Positions 1 to 11,798 of a stretch of 64,000 nt of DNA are shown here, piece by piece. The notes beneath the pieces are model-generated. The model was not told the origin of the DNA. It saw only the letters and a program-made list of their open reading frames with translations, and did not search any database. The position numbers were made by a program, and so were the translations under genes. Source of the stretch: Saccharina japonica (lineage: Eukaryota > Sar > Phaeophyceae > Laminariales > Laminariaceae). Every line of letters begins with the position of its first letter. Within the stretch, counting starts at the first letter, position 1. The stretch spans positions 1-64,000 of the forward strand of contig MEHQ01001567.1 in assembly GCA_008828725.1 (NCBI GenBank), written 5' to 3'.

Positions 1-858
1 GCACGTTCCGCGGGCGCGCTTTTACCCTACCCCCAAATGGCCGTAAAACCAGGGGGTATACCCCCAAATGAACATTCCCTTTTATGAATGAGGACTCAGA
101 ACCACAATTATACATATATACGTTCATGTTAGTTCAACCCTCAAGCTCCCAGGGTAAATAATTTTAATTCCGGGCCGGCCTCAGTATCGGAATCTCGGCA
201 CCTCAAATATCCGAGGGTTTTTTTCATTTCTTCGGGCGCTCTCTTCGAGGATCGGCTCCGACGCCCCTCGCCCTTCGTGCCCCCCCCTTACCTCGCCGCG
301 AACGCTGGGGGGGAGAGAGAGAGAAGCGAGAAGTAGGCAAATTTTGGATCTTGGGTGGCATGTTGAGCATTTTTTGAATCTTGACAGGGGGGGGGGGTAG
401 TCACAAACACAAAGGGGTGACTGTTTAAAGTAAATGGAATAGTAGTATCATTCAGAGATTCACATTTTGTCAGTCCTTGCATAGTCTGCTCCAAAGAGTC
501 GATGCCCATGTTCCTTATTCGCAGTGCACAGCGAGCATGTGTGTACGCGTACGTGCAGCTCCATAAATAGGTATAGCAGTAGGCTCGAGCGCTGTTCGAG
601 TGCGAGCACATACTGCTGTACTTCAAGTATGTAGGAGTACTACGAGTAGTGCGCACGCTTTACTATGCAGAGCTGCGGTGTTCTGTGCCTCTCTACATTT
701 CGTGTGCCCGAACACGGAAAATAATTAGAGTACAAGTAATCAACTCCAAAAATAAAGTGTTTGCAATTGCCAAAGGAATAACATTTGGCACTGCTGTGGT
801 CAGTGGTCAGCCCTTTGCATAGTTTTCTATGATATGTACATATTTTTTTAGCCTTTTA
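1..858. other. Intergenic stretch, no gene recognised
   Basis: No reading frame here looks protein-like. The stretch holds a G run near 388-396, AT-rich DNA near 720-850, and near 244-290 a short GC-rich motif (GGATCGGCTCCGACGCCCCT) that resembles one at about 1163-1190. I see no splice-bounded exon or RNA gene. Confidence 0.5.
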
Positions 859-1260
859 TGTTGAATTTAGTGTCAAAACGACTATATCGCCGAAGTTTGG
901 GCCGTTTTCGATTCTGACCGAAGTTCTGGAAATCCATTTTTTTACTTTTTTTCGACCATTTGAAAAAAAAGAAGATTTTTGTGTCATGAATATTCATCTT
1001 GAAATCAGTATGGATTTTGTAACTTGAATTTAGTGTCGGGACGACGCCCTGCGGGCGATTCGTCCGGTTACGCTGTGAACCTCTCCTTTCATCCCCGAGC
1101 GAGTGTCTACGGAATGATAGGTAGGGGCACTCTATATATATTTGACAGTGTTGCTGTGTGTCGAGAGGATCGACTGCAACGCCCCTCGCCGCGCCCTCCG
1201 TCCTCTGTTCAATGCCTCCGCGTGAACCGCGTGAACGCGTGCGGAATGTTTTTTTGAGGA
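859..1260 (+). repeat. Dispersed repeat, copy A
   Basis: The motif TTGAATTTAGTGTC followed by ACGAC occurs at about 859 and again at about 1024. The part near 885-935 (GATTCTGACCGAAGTTCTGG and its surroundings) matches 18187-18247. The part near 1020-1090 (ATTTAGTGTG-like motif, then CGCTGTGAACC) matches 20430-20480. Those two matching pieces now lie on either side of the hAT-like element at 18.25-20.30 kb, so this copy approximates the uninterrupted form. The family is not identified and no coding capacity is evident. Confidence 0.55.
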
Positions 1261-2779
1261 TCGATTTAAATTGATTTTATGGAGGGAAAACCCCTTTTTA
1301 TGGCCCAGAAAATAACTATGAAATAATTGCCAGGTCGTACGTATTTGAAAAAAGTAAATTGAAGACAAACGATCGTACCAGTTGCACTCTACTGCTGTGT
1401 AGCTAAATGTAGTATATGTACTCGAAAAGTGTGTTTTTGTTGTGAAGTTTGACACGTCGAAAAAGCAAAAAACACCACTACTGCCGTACGGGCAAGAGGG
1501 ACGTTGCGTACGTTCCGACTGACCGCTCGTTTGCGGTGCCTGCTACATTTCGAGCGATGTATAGACATACTTACTTTTGTCTTTCTTCTGAAATCGCGGC
1601 TCACCTCCAGGGGATAGGGGTAACTTTTTGTCAATGAAAATATTTTGAGGCGTTTCGGTTCATTCTGAGCAACTTTCGCACAACAGATTAGGCAGTGTGT
1701 GTGGTGTAGAGGCAAAGGACGACCGCAGGATCTATACTGCTACTACTACTGTTTGTTGTACCCTCGATTGATTGTAGCGGACGCCCTGCTGCTGTGCCGC
1801 AGCTTTCCGGCCCACTATGTCAATGAAATGACAACGAGCCTTCGATCCATTCTTATTTCGTACCAATACGTCCGTAAATGTAATGTTGTTTCGATATTCA
1901 TTTTATCAAACAAGCGGTTGTTATATTTACGGACAGAGTGGTACATAGTGAGTGGTGCTTCGCGCAGCAAGATATACCTATCATACATCCACATCAAGTG
2001 CGTGGTGTACGCAAACGACGACAACATCAACAGGGACGTACTTGGCGCACTACACAACTGTTGCTGACCTCTTGACTACTGTGTGCCGAATCACACTACT
2101 CCTGCTGCGGCTGCTGCTTGCTGCTGCTGTAGCAGCAGTAGCAACAGCACATCGGTGGAAACGAACAAAAAATGTCAACAACGCGGCCCGAATAACACAC
2201 ACAGCAGAGAGAGGTGCGTAGTGGTGCAGGCAAACGATGACGTTAGACAGCAAGAACGTACGCCTGCTATCCTCTCAGGCTGTGAGAATTGCACTGCTAC
2301 TCCTGGGTGGTGCAACAGAACAGCAGAGGAGGAGTGTAGGTTTGTTGGTGGCGGTTGGCCTCATCATCATGGTGGGTGTCGTCTGGGAGGTAGGGAAATG
2401 TGCACGATATCGGGTCTGTCTGTCCCTCCTCGGTGATGCATGGTAGGTGTTCCGATACACGCAGGTAGCTATAGTGCACCGTGGGTATGCCGCCTCACAC
2501 GCATGGTGCTGCGTGGTGCTTCTGATGCTGCTGGGCGGCAGGGTTGCTGCAGCGATGTACAATAGCCTGAGGGTTGTACTCGTAACACTCTGTTTGTGCT
2601 CAGCANCAGTGTAACGGCACTGCTGACCAATCACAGTAATTTTGCAACTCAAAATGCAACTCAAAGCTCACGTGTGATTGGTGGAAACTCGACATTCATT
2701 TTTTATTTTCAAGTTTTGTTTTTGTGCAAGTCATAACTTTTGACCCTATTCCTTGGCCCAGTGCCAGGGATTCCCCATC
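1261..2779. other. Intergenic stretch with a CTG/CAG hairpin
   Basis: No convincing gene. At about 2103-2149 a CTG-rich run meets a CAG-rich run (CTGCTGC then TGTA then GCAGCAG), so single strands could fold into a hairpin; this also creates overlapping low-complexity frames on both strands. There is one undetermined base near 2606. The rest is unremarkable. Confidence 0.45.
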
Positions 2780-2842
2780 CCGGCACTCTCAGAGCTCCCA
2801 CTTCGAACACCGCCTCCTTTCATTACTTGCCGGACCTCTGCT
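2780..2842 (-). repeat. Dispersed repeat fragment shared with 17.9 kb
   Basis: About 60 bases containing AGAGCTCCCACTTCGAACAC and CCGCCTCCTTTCATTACTTG recur in reverse orientation at about 17897-17960 with a few substitutions. Translated in matching orientation both copies give a related peptide around QVM(K/Q)GGGV(R/Q)SGSSE, so the segment may be the edge of an old coding element. The full element and its ends are not visible. Confidence 0.5.
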
Positions 2843-3334
2843 CTAACTTTCGACTTTTCCGCGGAGGGGAGGTGTGTGTTTCTAAACGCTGCTGTCAAAC
2901 GTGCTCTGTGTAGCCACGTGCCTATACCGTGGGTCGTCAAGGAGAAGGTGGGTAGATAATGTACACTCGTACACCAAATACCAAATACACACCACACAAG
3001 TAGAGCCAGTACCTGTCGTCAAAGGCCCATCATGAACACCACACACAGGAGGTAAGCCGCACCAGGTTTGTCACCGGCTGCACCCCTCACACATATACGA
3101 GCAGTATCATTCTATCAAAGCCCGGGTCTCATCATCATTGTATCGCAGACTGATCCCGTAGGACCAGCTTCATCCCTCCAGGCACGAGGCATATTGAATA
3201 ATGCCCCGACACATAATACAAAACCCCACAATACATGAAACCGTCACATACGGGAAATCAGTATCGAGCAACCGCATACCACAGCCCCAATTCGGTGCGC
3301 GATACGATAGGTCCCAAACAACCTATCACCAATT

Positions 3335-3460
3335 GCCAGGTAAAACGGCAAGTCCCAAGGTCCATACAAAACCAGTGCCAAGGTAAAACGGCAACCCCAA
3401 ATTCCATCCTCAAGAATAGCCAACGTAAAACGGCAATCCCGATGCCAAATCTCTCAATCT
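3335..3460 (+). repeat. 42-bp tandem repeat, three units
   Basis: The block GCCA(A/G)(G/C)GTAAAACGGCAA starts at about 3335, 3377 and 3419, an exact 42-base period, with C-rich followers. The three units differ by several substitutions and no fourth unit is visible on either side. Low-complexity reading frames across it are by-products. Confidence 0.75.
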
Positions 3461-5150
3461 CGATTCCAGTATATATCTCCTAAACTATAGCGAGACAGTA
3501 ACTACGGGAAGGGGAAAATCCAACAAACGTGAGTATGCTGGTAAAACCTTCAAAAAGAAAATCAATAACACCGTCTTCGCATAAATACCGTACCGCCCGA
3601 TAACATCGACCCCCTGCTGTGTACTCTGTAAGAGCACAACAACAGAACATCTCTGATATAGAACACCTCAAATCAAATCATAGCAGCCCCCCTGCTTGAA
3701 ACTCCCCTCGGAAGTATACAAGAAGACAACAATCCGCATATGAATCCAAAAGTACTATAGGTACCAGTAATTGGTTCCCCTGTACGCTGTGCGCAGTTAA
3801 CCAATAGCCAAAGCGTACGGCACGATTCATCAAGACCATCGGCATACTCTATTGGCGTATTAACCTTATTCAACGTATGGGTACCTCCCAACACTTTCTC
3901 CATTTCCTTAAGAACCCCTGAAGTTGCACGTTAATTCTTCAAGTACTTCCAAAAACATCCCATGCACATCGAAAACTCCTACTATTATCCCCCAAAGCCA
4001 AATGCCCCAAAACCCCCGGAAAAACAAACAAACAAACGAACCAGTGGATGAAATCATAACAAGTTCATCACAGAGTCACGGTCAAGCGAAACGTCTCAGC
4101 ATGCAACGGTTTGATGAGAAAGTCGGCATGCTGCTCTGCCGACCGTACGTGTTAATCTTAAACTATCCGTTAGACACATGCTCTAGACATCTATGTCCTA
4201 TAATCAAACCATACACAGACACCAGCGCGCATAACTGCTCCACCAGAGACAGACGTCCGGTCAGTAGCCTTGCGTGCATCCGCATCCACGTATGATAAGA
4301 CCCCAACTGGACTCGACTATCTGCGATGGAAAGTCTTCGTCGTGTTACCGAGTACAACTACTATCTCCCCCCTGCTCGGAAGACGACAAAACATCCATCG
4401 CATGGTTAATAGTAAAATCCTGCGACATCAGTGTGACTCAAAAATCCCTCAATCATAAAATCAAAACCAAACTCAAGTCCAAACCCACAAACCAGAAACA
4501 TCAGCGATCTATATCAAATAAGCGCCGCAGACAACGAAACAAACAGAACGTCGTTGTCGTTGTATGCGTGCACTCACGTACAAGACTGCTCGGTCCAGCG
4601 TTATAATTCGACTATCCTCCTATTAAAACGAGCATTTAGGCCCTCGATATACCAGGTACAGCATCGTCTTTCAATCATACCCCAGGTCATGATAAATGGA
4701 CTGCCATAACCAGATAGGTGACAACTTACAGCTGTTGATGCTGTTATTTTATAGTATTCTGACATCGTACTTCAGAGGTCGTAGTACGCAATTCAGAATG
4801 CCACATATCAGATACCAGTATACCAGGTGCATATAACTCTACTCTGATATATCCAATGCAAGCATTTTACAATCCAAGCGTCATAAATATTTCGGCTCGT
4901 CAATTCCTACTGAAACAAAACGATCCTAAAACATTTAATCTACTGTGGGCCATTGCTACTAAGCGACCCCAACCCCACGCGCTCAACCCCCGTCTCCTGC
5001 TCCCTACCCCACGGACTCGACGCTTGTCTTCCGCCGCGCTCAACGTCACCGCGGCATGGACTACATCTCATAAATCCGCAGGGTTAGGGTGCATTTTGAC
5101 TCGTTGAGCAAAGGGTGCATCGGGTGGTTACTTTCAGCGCCAGGAACCAA
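3461..5150. other. Intergenic stretch, no gene recognised
   Basis: Short frames on both strands lack recognisable domains or paired splice signals. The sequence is A/C-rich on the plus strand. A TACCAGGTA word occurs at 4650. I see nothing else structured. Confidence 0.4.
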
Positions 5151-5180
5151 GTCAAATCGTTAGATAACGAACCACATCAT

Positions 5181-5816
5181 TATGCACTATGTCTGTGGGT
5201 AGAATCATGCCATCAACCCCCCCTCGTGATTCTTCCCAACACAACAATAGTGACAAAAACAACGTCAGCACCGATTTCTGGTTGCTCTTTCTTCTCCATG
5301 ACCATAAAAAATAACGTTTACCATTACAACGCATCAGCACTGATTTTCACACATAAATATCATGTACTGCTGTAGAAACAAGCTTAAATCAGCAGTAATT
5401 TTCCAACGCATTGATCATGCATTGAAGAATCAAGCAAAAATTAGCAGTAGTTTCCCCAACACATTATATAACATGCGCTGTAAAATCAAGCCAATAATCA
5501 GCAGTAATGTTCCTACACAATAAGATCATGCAAAATCAAGCTGGCAACCCACCCCCTGTTATGCTTCAAGCAACACACAGCAGTACGGGTATCATGCATC
5601 CACGTATACATATAATACGGTATACCAGTGCACAGCAGCAGTCTAACAAATCATGCACTGCTGCTGTAGAATCAAACAGTCAGAAATTATCATACACTGC
5701 TGCTTGCTGTATAATCAGTCCATCACAAACTGGTTCCATACAGCAGTGCACTTTGTCTGTAGAATCATGGCATCACAACCCCCCCCCGTGATTCCAACAG
5801 CAAGACACACAATATA
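5181..5816 (+). repeat. CAGCAGTAAT-type tandem array with flanking duplicated segments
   Basis: Units starting AATCAGCAGTAAT recur at about 5387, 5439 and 5496 (52 to 57 bases apart), each followed by ATCATGC and AATCAAGC words, with a diverged unit before them. A 70-base segment with AGAATCATG(C/G)CATCA, a C run and CGTGATTC appears at 5181-5250 and again at 5745-5816, bracketing the array. The period is loose and the copies are diverged, so the array is old. Confidence 0.6.
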
Positions 5817-5830
5817 GTTGTGCTCCATCA

Positions 5831-6930
5831 TACCAGGGTACAATCACACAACTACAGCAGTCCTGCACACGTACCAGCCAATTGTTGACTTGCCTAGGTC
5901 AAACGGGAACGTCCGCTCTCCTACCCAGTTCCCATCCAACCACACACATAGCTGCGATCCATCATACCAGGGTACAAGCTCACCACAACTACAGCAGTCA
6001 TTGCTCAAATCTGCCGGCCAAGACACAGAGAAGCACAAAAACAAAACAACAGACCAAGAAAATCCAATCCACTCAATCCACCAACAAGAAATGTGGAAAA
6101 TATAACATGCCTGCTTTCCCGCGGGCCCAAACAAGCCTCAAACGCAATTCCGAAGCCCTGGCGAGATACCCGAAGCCCATGCCAAGCACGCACACAACTG
6201 TCTATTTTTGTTTCGGGCACGTTCTTGGGCCTAACGGGACGGCGTTTTCTGCTTCTCCCATCACCGTCATGTTTTCTCAGAAGAAATGATATGTTCTCAG
6301 AAGAGCCGATATCTTCAAATCGTCTACGTATAAATAATTGGTTTGTATATAGTTTCGCTGAGATTTTGGGAGGCAAACGACCCCGACTACTCGCAAGTGC
6401 TGGATGTTCCGCCCCGTGGTCTATTCGGGCTGTTAGGCGGTGACGTGGATACGTACTGCAGTAGTCGTGTTTAAGGCTGTCCCAGGTGGTTAAAAGGGGG
6501 TATTGTTTCGGTCAAACGGGATGAAAAAAGTGGTCAATTGGGGGAAGTAGATAAACTTAGTAGGTACGTGGGGTTATCCCCGCCCAAGTGAGTGATCAAA
6601 CGGGGGGCTTCGTTTGCGTAATGTTAGTACGTTACCCGTTGGATCTTCCCAATATCTAACATGTGTTACCTGTGTTATGGGGGTCGCGGCGTCGCGGAGT
6701 AACATAAAATACCCGTGTTATCCATTTTTTCTGACATCCCAAATGCAGTTACTACATAGTAACTTAAGTGCTATAATAAGGCGCGACCTCAGTACCTGCA
6801 GTAGTCAAATCTGCAATGCACCACGCTGGGGGAATACTGAATGCCCTGAACTAACGCGAATGAACAGCTATCTACGTATACGTGTCGTTTAGGTTATATA
6901 TTTGTAAAGGAAAACATACCGTCAGCATAC
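5831..6930. other. Stretch with overlapping open frames, no gene recognised
   Basis: Around 6005-6443 both strands stay open for about 115 to 123 codons. Neither translation has a recognisable domain and I cannot choose between them. A short direct repeat (TTCTCAGAAGA) sits near 6274 and 6295. The rest of the stretch is featureless to me. Confidence 0.35.
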
Positions 6931-7004
6931 AGCAGCAGCAGCCGTGGCGGCGGCAGCAAGAAACGCAGCAGACCAGCAGCAACAGCAGCAAGCATCCGTG
7001 CAGG

Positions 7005-7053
7005 ACACACGAGGCCAGGGTCAGCGTCGCTGTACGTTCGGCTTGTCGATTTA
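7005..7053 (-). repeat. Inverted partner of the segment at 11.49 kb
   Basis: Read on the minus strand this gives ATCGACAAGCCGAACGTACA and continues with high similarity to plus-strand 11493-11545. CAG/CTG-rich DNA follows in both. It is part of a repeat whose other module lies at 7185-7373. Confidence 0.6.
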
Positions 7054-7184
7054 ACCCTTGAAACGTCTGTGCACGAACTCAGTTTGTTGTGTGTCTTCTG
7101 GTTCCGCAACAGAGTCTTGATATTCGGCACACTTTGAAGACGAAAAACCTGCACCTGTGATTCGTACGTGTCTACAACAACACA

Positions 7185-7373
7185 TCTTCTCGTAGCACAG
7201 GTGCCATCACTCCTACTGCTGTACGATATCTACAGCAGCAGAGCCCCTTCGTCCCTTCATCTGTAGGAGGGTGGGCCAGGCGATATCACCTGCAGCGTCT
7301 CAGGGACACGGCCGAAACTTTTAGCTGTGGTTTGAAACATTTTGCCTACTACTACGTGGAGTTGGGTTTCGTT
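7185..7373 (-). repeat. Diverged inverted copy of the 232-bp tandem unit
   Basis: On the minus strand it opens with TTCTACCGAACGAAACCC and continues through a GGCCGTGTCCCT-like block, a GATGCAGGTG-like block and a small CTGCTGTAGATATCGTACAG-like hairpin. This is the same order as the units at 11799-12030 and 12031-12262. Divergence is considerable. Function unknown; probably a mobile or satellite-derived repeat. Confidence 0.6.
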
Positions 7374-7418
7374 CGGTAGAAATCAACAAACGCACATTGC
7401 CCAGTAACTTATGTTAGC

Positions 7419-8260
7419 GTTCAGTTGGTCATGTACGCTATCTGGTTGGGTTAGGGTTAGGGTAGCAACACTTCTGGTGACACCCCTACAGAATGTCACT
7501 CGATGCGGACTGCTGCTGCCGCTGCTGCGGTAACATACTTCGTATAAATGTCAACGTTTCATTGGCTATATACATACTTAGGTCGTGCCTCTAGCGTGTG
7601 TTAGTATATCCACTAGGAATTCTGCTAACTCTACTGTTAATAACACAGCGTTATGTAAGCTTTTGATTGGCCATGTACGTTATCCCTTTGAAGGGTGCTA
7701 AGGTAGCAAGTAAAAAGGAGGTAACATGCTAACATAATGTTACTCGCTACGGGCTGGTGTCGCTAACACGGTAACAATGTCAATGAAAATTTGGTAATTT
7801 TGCTAACACACTAACATCGTGTTACGTAAGGGTCTAATGGACCATACACGTTCTCCGTCTAAAGCGTGTTACGGCAGCAAGTGGGAATTCCGCTGACACA
7901 CTAACATAACAATACTCGCTACGGGCTGATATCGATAACACGGTAACATAATGTTAACGCTTCATTGTCCATGTATGTTCTCCCTATAACGCATGTTACG
8001 ATATCAACTACGAATCCTGCTAACACACCAACATAGTGTTACTCGCTATGAGCTGCCTACACTAACGCCGTAACACATATACTGCGGTCATCACGGGATC
8101 AAGGTAACGCTCTTTACATAATGTAACGCGATCGCCCGCCGATAGCGTAACACACTATCACTATGTTATCACAGAATCCGGAAATTAGATAACGTAGTAA
8201 CGTCATCTTACGATTGTTTCCGCTGACGCCTAACATTAACATAAAACGTTGAGTGTTACA
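7419..8260 (+). repeat. Degenerate tandem array with CTAACAC/GTAACAT words
   Basis: A block of the form GGCCATGTACGTT(A/C)TCC, then GTTACGGTAGCAAGT, then GCTAACACACTAACAT, then GTTACTCGCTACGGGCTG recurs in diverged form from about 7419, 7547, 7651, 7821 and 7951, at irregular 100 to 170-base spacing. Near the start, GGGTTAGGGTTAGGG (7448-7462) is two and a half copies of the TTAGGG telomere-type hexamer. It is too short to call a telomere remnant. No gene is seen in the array. Confidence 0.55.
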
Positions 8261-8312
8261 TTATCCGAGCGGTGAAAGTTTTGGGACTATCTACTAAACT
8301 GTACCAACAACA

Positions 8313-8400
8313 TGAACCCATTCAGACCTGAAAAAAATGCCCCGCACCAATTCCAAGTACTGTGTCCCCAAATTCGAGGGACCAGTTCTTAAGGGGTTAA
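8313..8400 (-). mobile_element. Tiny TTAA-type MITE, copy 1
   Basis: Read on the minus strand it begins TTAACCCCTTAAGAACTG, holds the family core TACTTGGAATTGGTGCGG, and ends in CAGGTCTGAATGGGTTCA. Related copies are at 13555-13636 and 47737-47824, with a core-only fragment near 12632. Length about 88 bases, imperfect 17-20-base terminal inverted repeats, TTAA at one end (TTCA at the other here). TTAA target duplications are known from piggyBac-type transposons; assignment to that group is inference. No coding capacity. Confidence 0.6.
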
Positions 8401-10002
8401 AATAAAAAATACGATAAAATGCGGCGCAATCGCATTTGGTAAACAATTCCAAGCAAAAGGACAACTCCTTGATTTGTTTCGGATATGATAGGGGAAACCC
8501 TCTAATATTCAGGGGCTGGTTTAACAAAATTGGGTGAGACACAGACTATCTCCTTGAAGGTCTGACTATTAGGCATCCTTCGCTTTTCTCGCTTTCTCGT
8601 AAAACGAAGCATATAGAAAAGAAGCAACTTTCCTATCCGCAGAGCCGTGATGGCACCTGCCACGGAAGGGTCTGATGCCCGACATTTGTTTTCAGAGCGG
8701 CGCCCCAGTAAAAAACAAAAAACAACGGAAAACAGTTCGATTTGCTTTCTCGGCGTTTTGGACGCACGGGCACTGTAGCTATCGAGACTTTTTGCGTCTA
8801 CGAGTATTGTTTCTGAGATGCTCTCAGCAACGCCGCTACCACGCGCCCTATACTTGGATGCCGATCGTATACATAAGCGCATTCCAAAGAAACATTGAGC
8901 GCTATCCATTGTACACTTCAACCCAACTCAACTCATCGGGGGTATATGAGATATCGAGCAATGGGCGCAAGGCATATATATGTTGTCCTTTGCTCCTGAA
9001 AGCACCACATACACGTGCATCTACAAAAACTATAAATTAAACTCGATCTGGCAGCGTCCACGATGCCGAGCTTTAGAGTTATAGAGCAAGTGCTTTTATC
9101 GCCCTTGCTTCGCAGTTGCCTCATTTCTGGGTTACATTCGACGTTCGCTCGATTGCGCGGAAGGTGCTCTCACTACCCCGACAGCAGCAACAACACCAGC
9201 AAGAAGCAGCAGCGACCTCAAGCTCATTAGGTTTTAGGATGTTGTCGTTATCGTTTTTGTTTGGCGTCGCCTGGTTTAGCTGGTGTTTGTGCTTTTTTTA
9301 CGTACGAGTAGTAACATGATACCTCGTGTACTGCCACACACCACTCTCGAAGCCACGCTTTCTAACTCTGGTGGTGTGCATGGCAAGCCCTTGTCATACT
9401 CGTCAGGGGCTGGTTCCATCTGAAGCTGCTCCGTGCATGCTGCTGCTAGCTGTGCGCGGGCCTCGTCTGGTGCAAACAAGGACACGTGCCGACGAACCTC
9501 TTATGATGCCCCCTGTTCTATTTTTTGTTGGTGATCCATGCGAACGAAACATTACTTGAATCAAGTTACACCACATGCGACACGAACCGACGGCGGGTCA
9601 AAAGCGCGACACGTGCCGACGGTCGTGCGCCGCCAGTAAAGAAATCGCGTTTCCCCTTGCTTCCGTTATAATATTTATCTCGAATACGAATGCTATCCAA
9701 GTAATACGAAACCATGCTAATTTCCTATTTACTGGGTAATTACCGGCCTTCCAAGCTCATATCATCACACTGGGGGGAGTACAGTTCCTCGGATAAGGGG
9801 CGAACAAAACAAGTACGACGGTTAGCAGCGACACGGTGAAACGGTAACATCATTTCAGTGGCATTGTAAAGGAACTACAGTAGTTTTCCGCTCTTGGCTC
9901 TCTATTTACGCGAACAACCCAACCTCCATAGTCAAAGCACATATACCAGGTATAAATGCTTGTTATCATCTATCTGAGCGTGGACGCAAACCATGATCTC
10001 AC
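8401..10002. other. Intergenic stretch, weak coding candidates only
   Basis: A minus-strand frame at 8502-8921 is open for 139 codons but has no recognisable domain. A CAG-rich patch lies near 9180-9215. A TACCAGGTA word occurs at 9944, just downstream (minus sense) of the exon at 10003-10298, so part of this stretch should be intron of that gene if the exon is real. Confidence 0.35.
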
Positions 10003-10298
10003 CTCATCAGCTTGACCATGTAGATCTTGTCGGAATAGTTGGGCTTTTTGTAGCCGATGATCGGATCGTACAGCGCGTACGCCAGTTTGATGCAGCATAG
10101 CTCGACGCTGTGAGAATCCCCGAAGTAGTGGAGATTGATGGACACTGTCGTGAGCCACGACGGATGTGAACTGTTGGACCACGGGGAGTCGAACCACGGG
10201 AGAGAAGAATTCTCCCCCTTGAGGAATTTATCCCGGTCCTCCCTGCACATCTTCAACGCCCTGAGACGGTCGCCCCCAACAAGGAGTACCGCCGGGTG
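10003..10298 (-). CDS. Internal exon of an unidentified protein
   Basis: A 296-base minus-strand exon bounded by a credible acceptor (TTCCACACGACAG) and a consensus donor (GAG followed by GTGAGATC). It enters in phase 0 and leaves in phase 2 and encodes about 98 residues. The peptide looks like a folded protein rather than low complexity: an acidic/basic stretch with REDRDKFLKGEN, a Trp-containing segment (WFDSPW), then a mixed hydrophobic stretch with INLHYFGDSHSVELCCIKLA and YALYDPIIGYKKPN. I do not recognise the family. Flanking exons were not found: upstream would lie above 10300 and downstream below 10000. The frame also stays open 60 codons upstream of the acceptor, but that part is not protein-like. 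It could alternatively be a decayed gene fragment. Confidence 0.5.
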
Positions 10299-11492
10299 CT
10301 GTCGTGTGGAATAAGTGGGGCGGCAAACAACAAATAGACGCGAATGCAAGTTACGCACATGTCCTGTGCGCCACACTGTCATAATAATGGCGATCAGCCT
10401 TGTCTCGCTGCTGCTGTGCGCAGTGCGTACGCGACGTAGATTATTATTCGGGATTCTCGCTCGTGCGAAGTGTTCATTCGCCCGGGGCATCTCGGGTGCT
10501 CTTGGTCACCGATATTTTGTTCTTTTTTCGAAACCCAAAAGACTCAAACCCAATCCGAAAATAATATGGTCTTGAGGTCCTTTTTGCACGATTTTAGAGC
10601 GTTTTGGAACAATACTTTTGGAAGTTGATTATTTTGGGACCGGGAGAATAGAAAATAATGACGGAACAAAACAATAATCTGATCTTCGCAAACACCGTAA
10701 TATTATTAATAACTGCCACGTACGTACAAAATAAGGCCTCATGCATAGAACTTGGGAAATCGTCTTATCCATTGCCGCGGAAAAAACAAAATTTAAGCGC
10801 CCGCCACGCTATCTATAGAGTGCTCGGATCGAGCTCAAACATCGGCCAATTCAATGTGTCCGGCCGGGCTTCCCGCGTCGGGGTACTCAGCGTTTTACCG
10901 AAAAGTGCTCGCGCGAAGCGAAAAGTTGCGAAAAGGGCGAAAATTTCACAAACATAACTATACATCTTACAAGGGGGGCTTCGCCGTGGCGGGCTGATGC
11001 CCGGCTGCGGCTTCGCGCAATGCCCGTAACGGCGAAGAGTAGAGGAATATGATAATAATGAGGCGCGCGAGCGCGAATCGCGAGCATTTATTTTCATTGG
11101 TTTTTGAAATGAAAAACAAGCTCTTGGTAGCGGCTTGCATGAGGGCGTGTACGGTGGCAAATTTCGTACATAATCTGTGTGTGTCACAGTTAACATCCAC
11201 GTTCGTACATCGCACTCATCGTACACGGAACCAACGCCAGTCCCGTCGGGCTCTGTGCACGCACAAGTTTTACCAAAGTCTTCTCGTGCTGGCTTCGCTG
11301 TAACTCGTCCAGAGAGTTGGTCGAGCTACCCGTAGGAGCGGCAGCGTGTGCTTTTAGAGGCACACAACCGGAGGCTTTTTTCCCTAAATTTTTATTTCAC
11401 ACCGGATTTTTATTTTAGAAGTAAAGAAGAAATCAATTTTGCCGAACAATACGATAGACCCAAGCGTGGGAGCATCGAGTTCAAGTGCTAGA
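10299..11492. other. Stretch without a recognised gene
   Basis: Several frames of 80 to 137 codons overlap on both strands near 10658-11303, none with a domain I recognise. If the exon at 10003-10298 is real, its upstream exon should lie here or further right on the minus strand. I could not place it. Confidence 0.3.
10979..11037. repeat. Imperfect hairpin
   Basis: CTTCGCCGT at 10979 is matched by ACGGCGAAG at 11029, with further pairing possible inside (GGGC/GCCC). The stem is short. It could be the remnant of a small inverted-repeat element; nothing else supports a function. Confidence 0.35.
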
Positions 11493-11545
11493 TCGACAAG
11501 CCGAGCGTACAGTGACGCTGGCCCTGGCCAAAGTGTGCCCTACTG
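11493..11545 (+). repeat. Direct partner of the inverted segment at 7.0 kb
   Basis: Starts TAGATCGACAAGCCGAGCGT and matches the reverse complement of 7005-7053. It leads directly into CTG and then GTT trinucleotide repeats, so replication slippage at this repeat may have seeded the microsatellite. Confidence 0.6.
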
Positions 11546-11583
11546 CTGCTGCTGCTGTTTACTGCTGTTCCGTTGTTCTCGTC

Positions 11584-11584
11584 G

Positions 11585-11673
<89 letters not shown>
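11584..11673 (+). repeat. Pure GTT microsatellite, 30 units
   Basis: Ninety uninterrupted bases of GTT, flanked on the left by CTG units and on the right by CGCTGCTGCGG and CTG units. All six frames read through as homopolymer-like peptides (Val, Cys, Leu; Asn, Gln and Thr on the other strand). These should not be annotated as proteins. The perfect repeat implies recent expansion and likely length polymorphism. Confidence 0.95.
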
Positions 11674-11675
<2 letters not shown>

Positions 11676-11798
11676 CGCTGCTGCGGCCGCCACAGCTGCT
11701 GCTGCTGTATGCTGACGATTTTGTGGGCCATGCACATGGCTGAATCATGTTTTTTTATTTCGGAACGTAAAATATCGTAACGGTTTTGTTTTTTTTTT

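Noticed and set aside
1952-2067. A VVYANDD peptide resembling the reverse-transcriptase YxDD box
   Set aside because: The surrounding frame shows no other reverse-transcriptase motifs and the frame is short; treated as chance.
7448-7462. Interstitial telomere (TTAGGG repeats)
   Set aside because: Only two and a half units inside a degenerate array with similar words; chance is likely.
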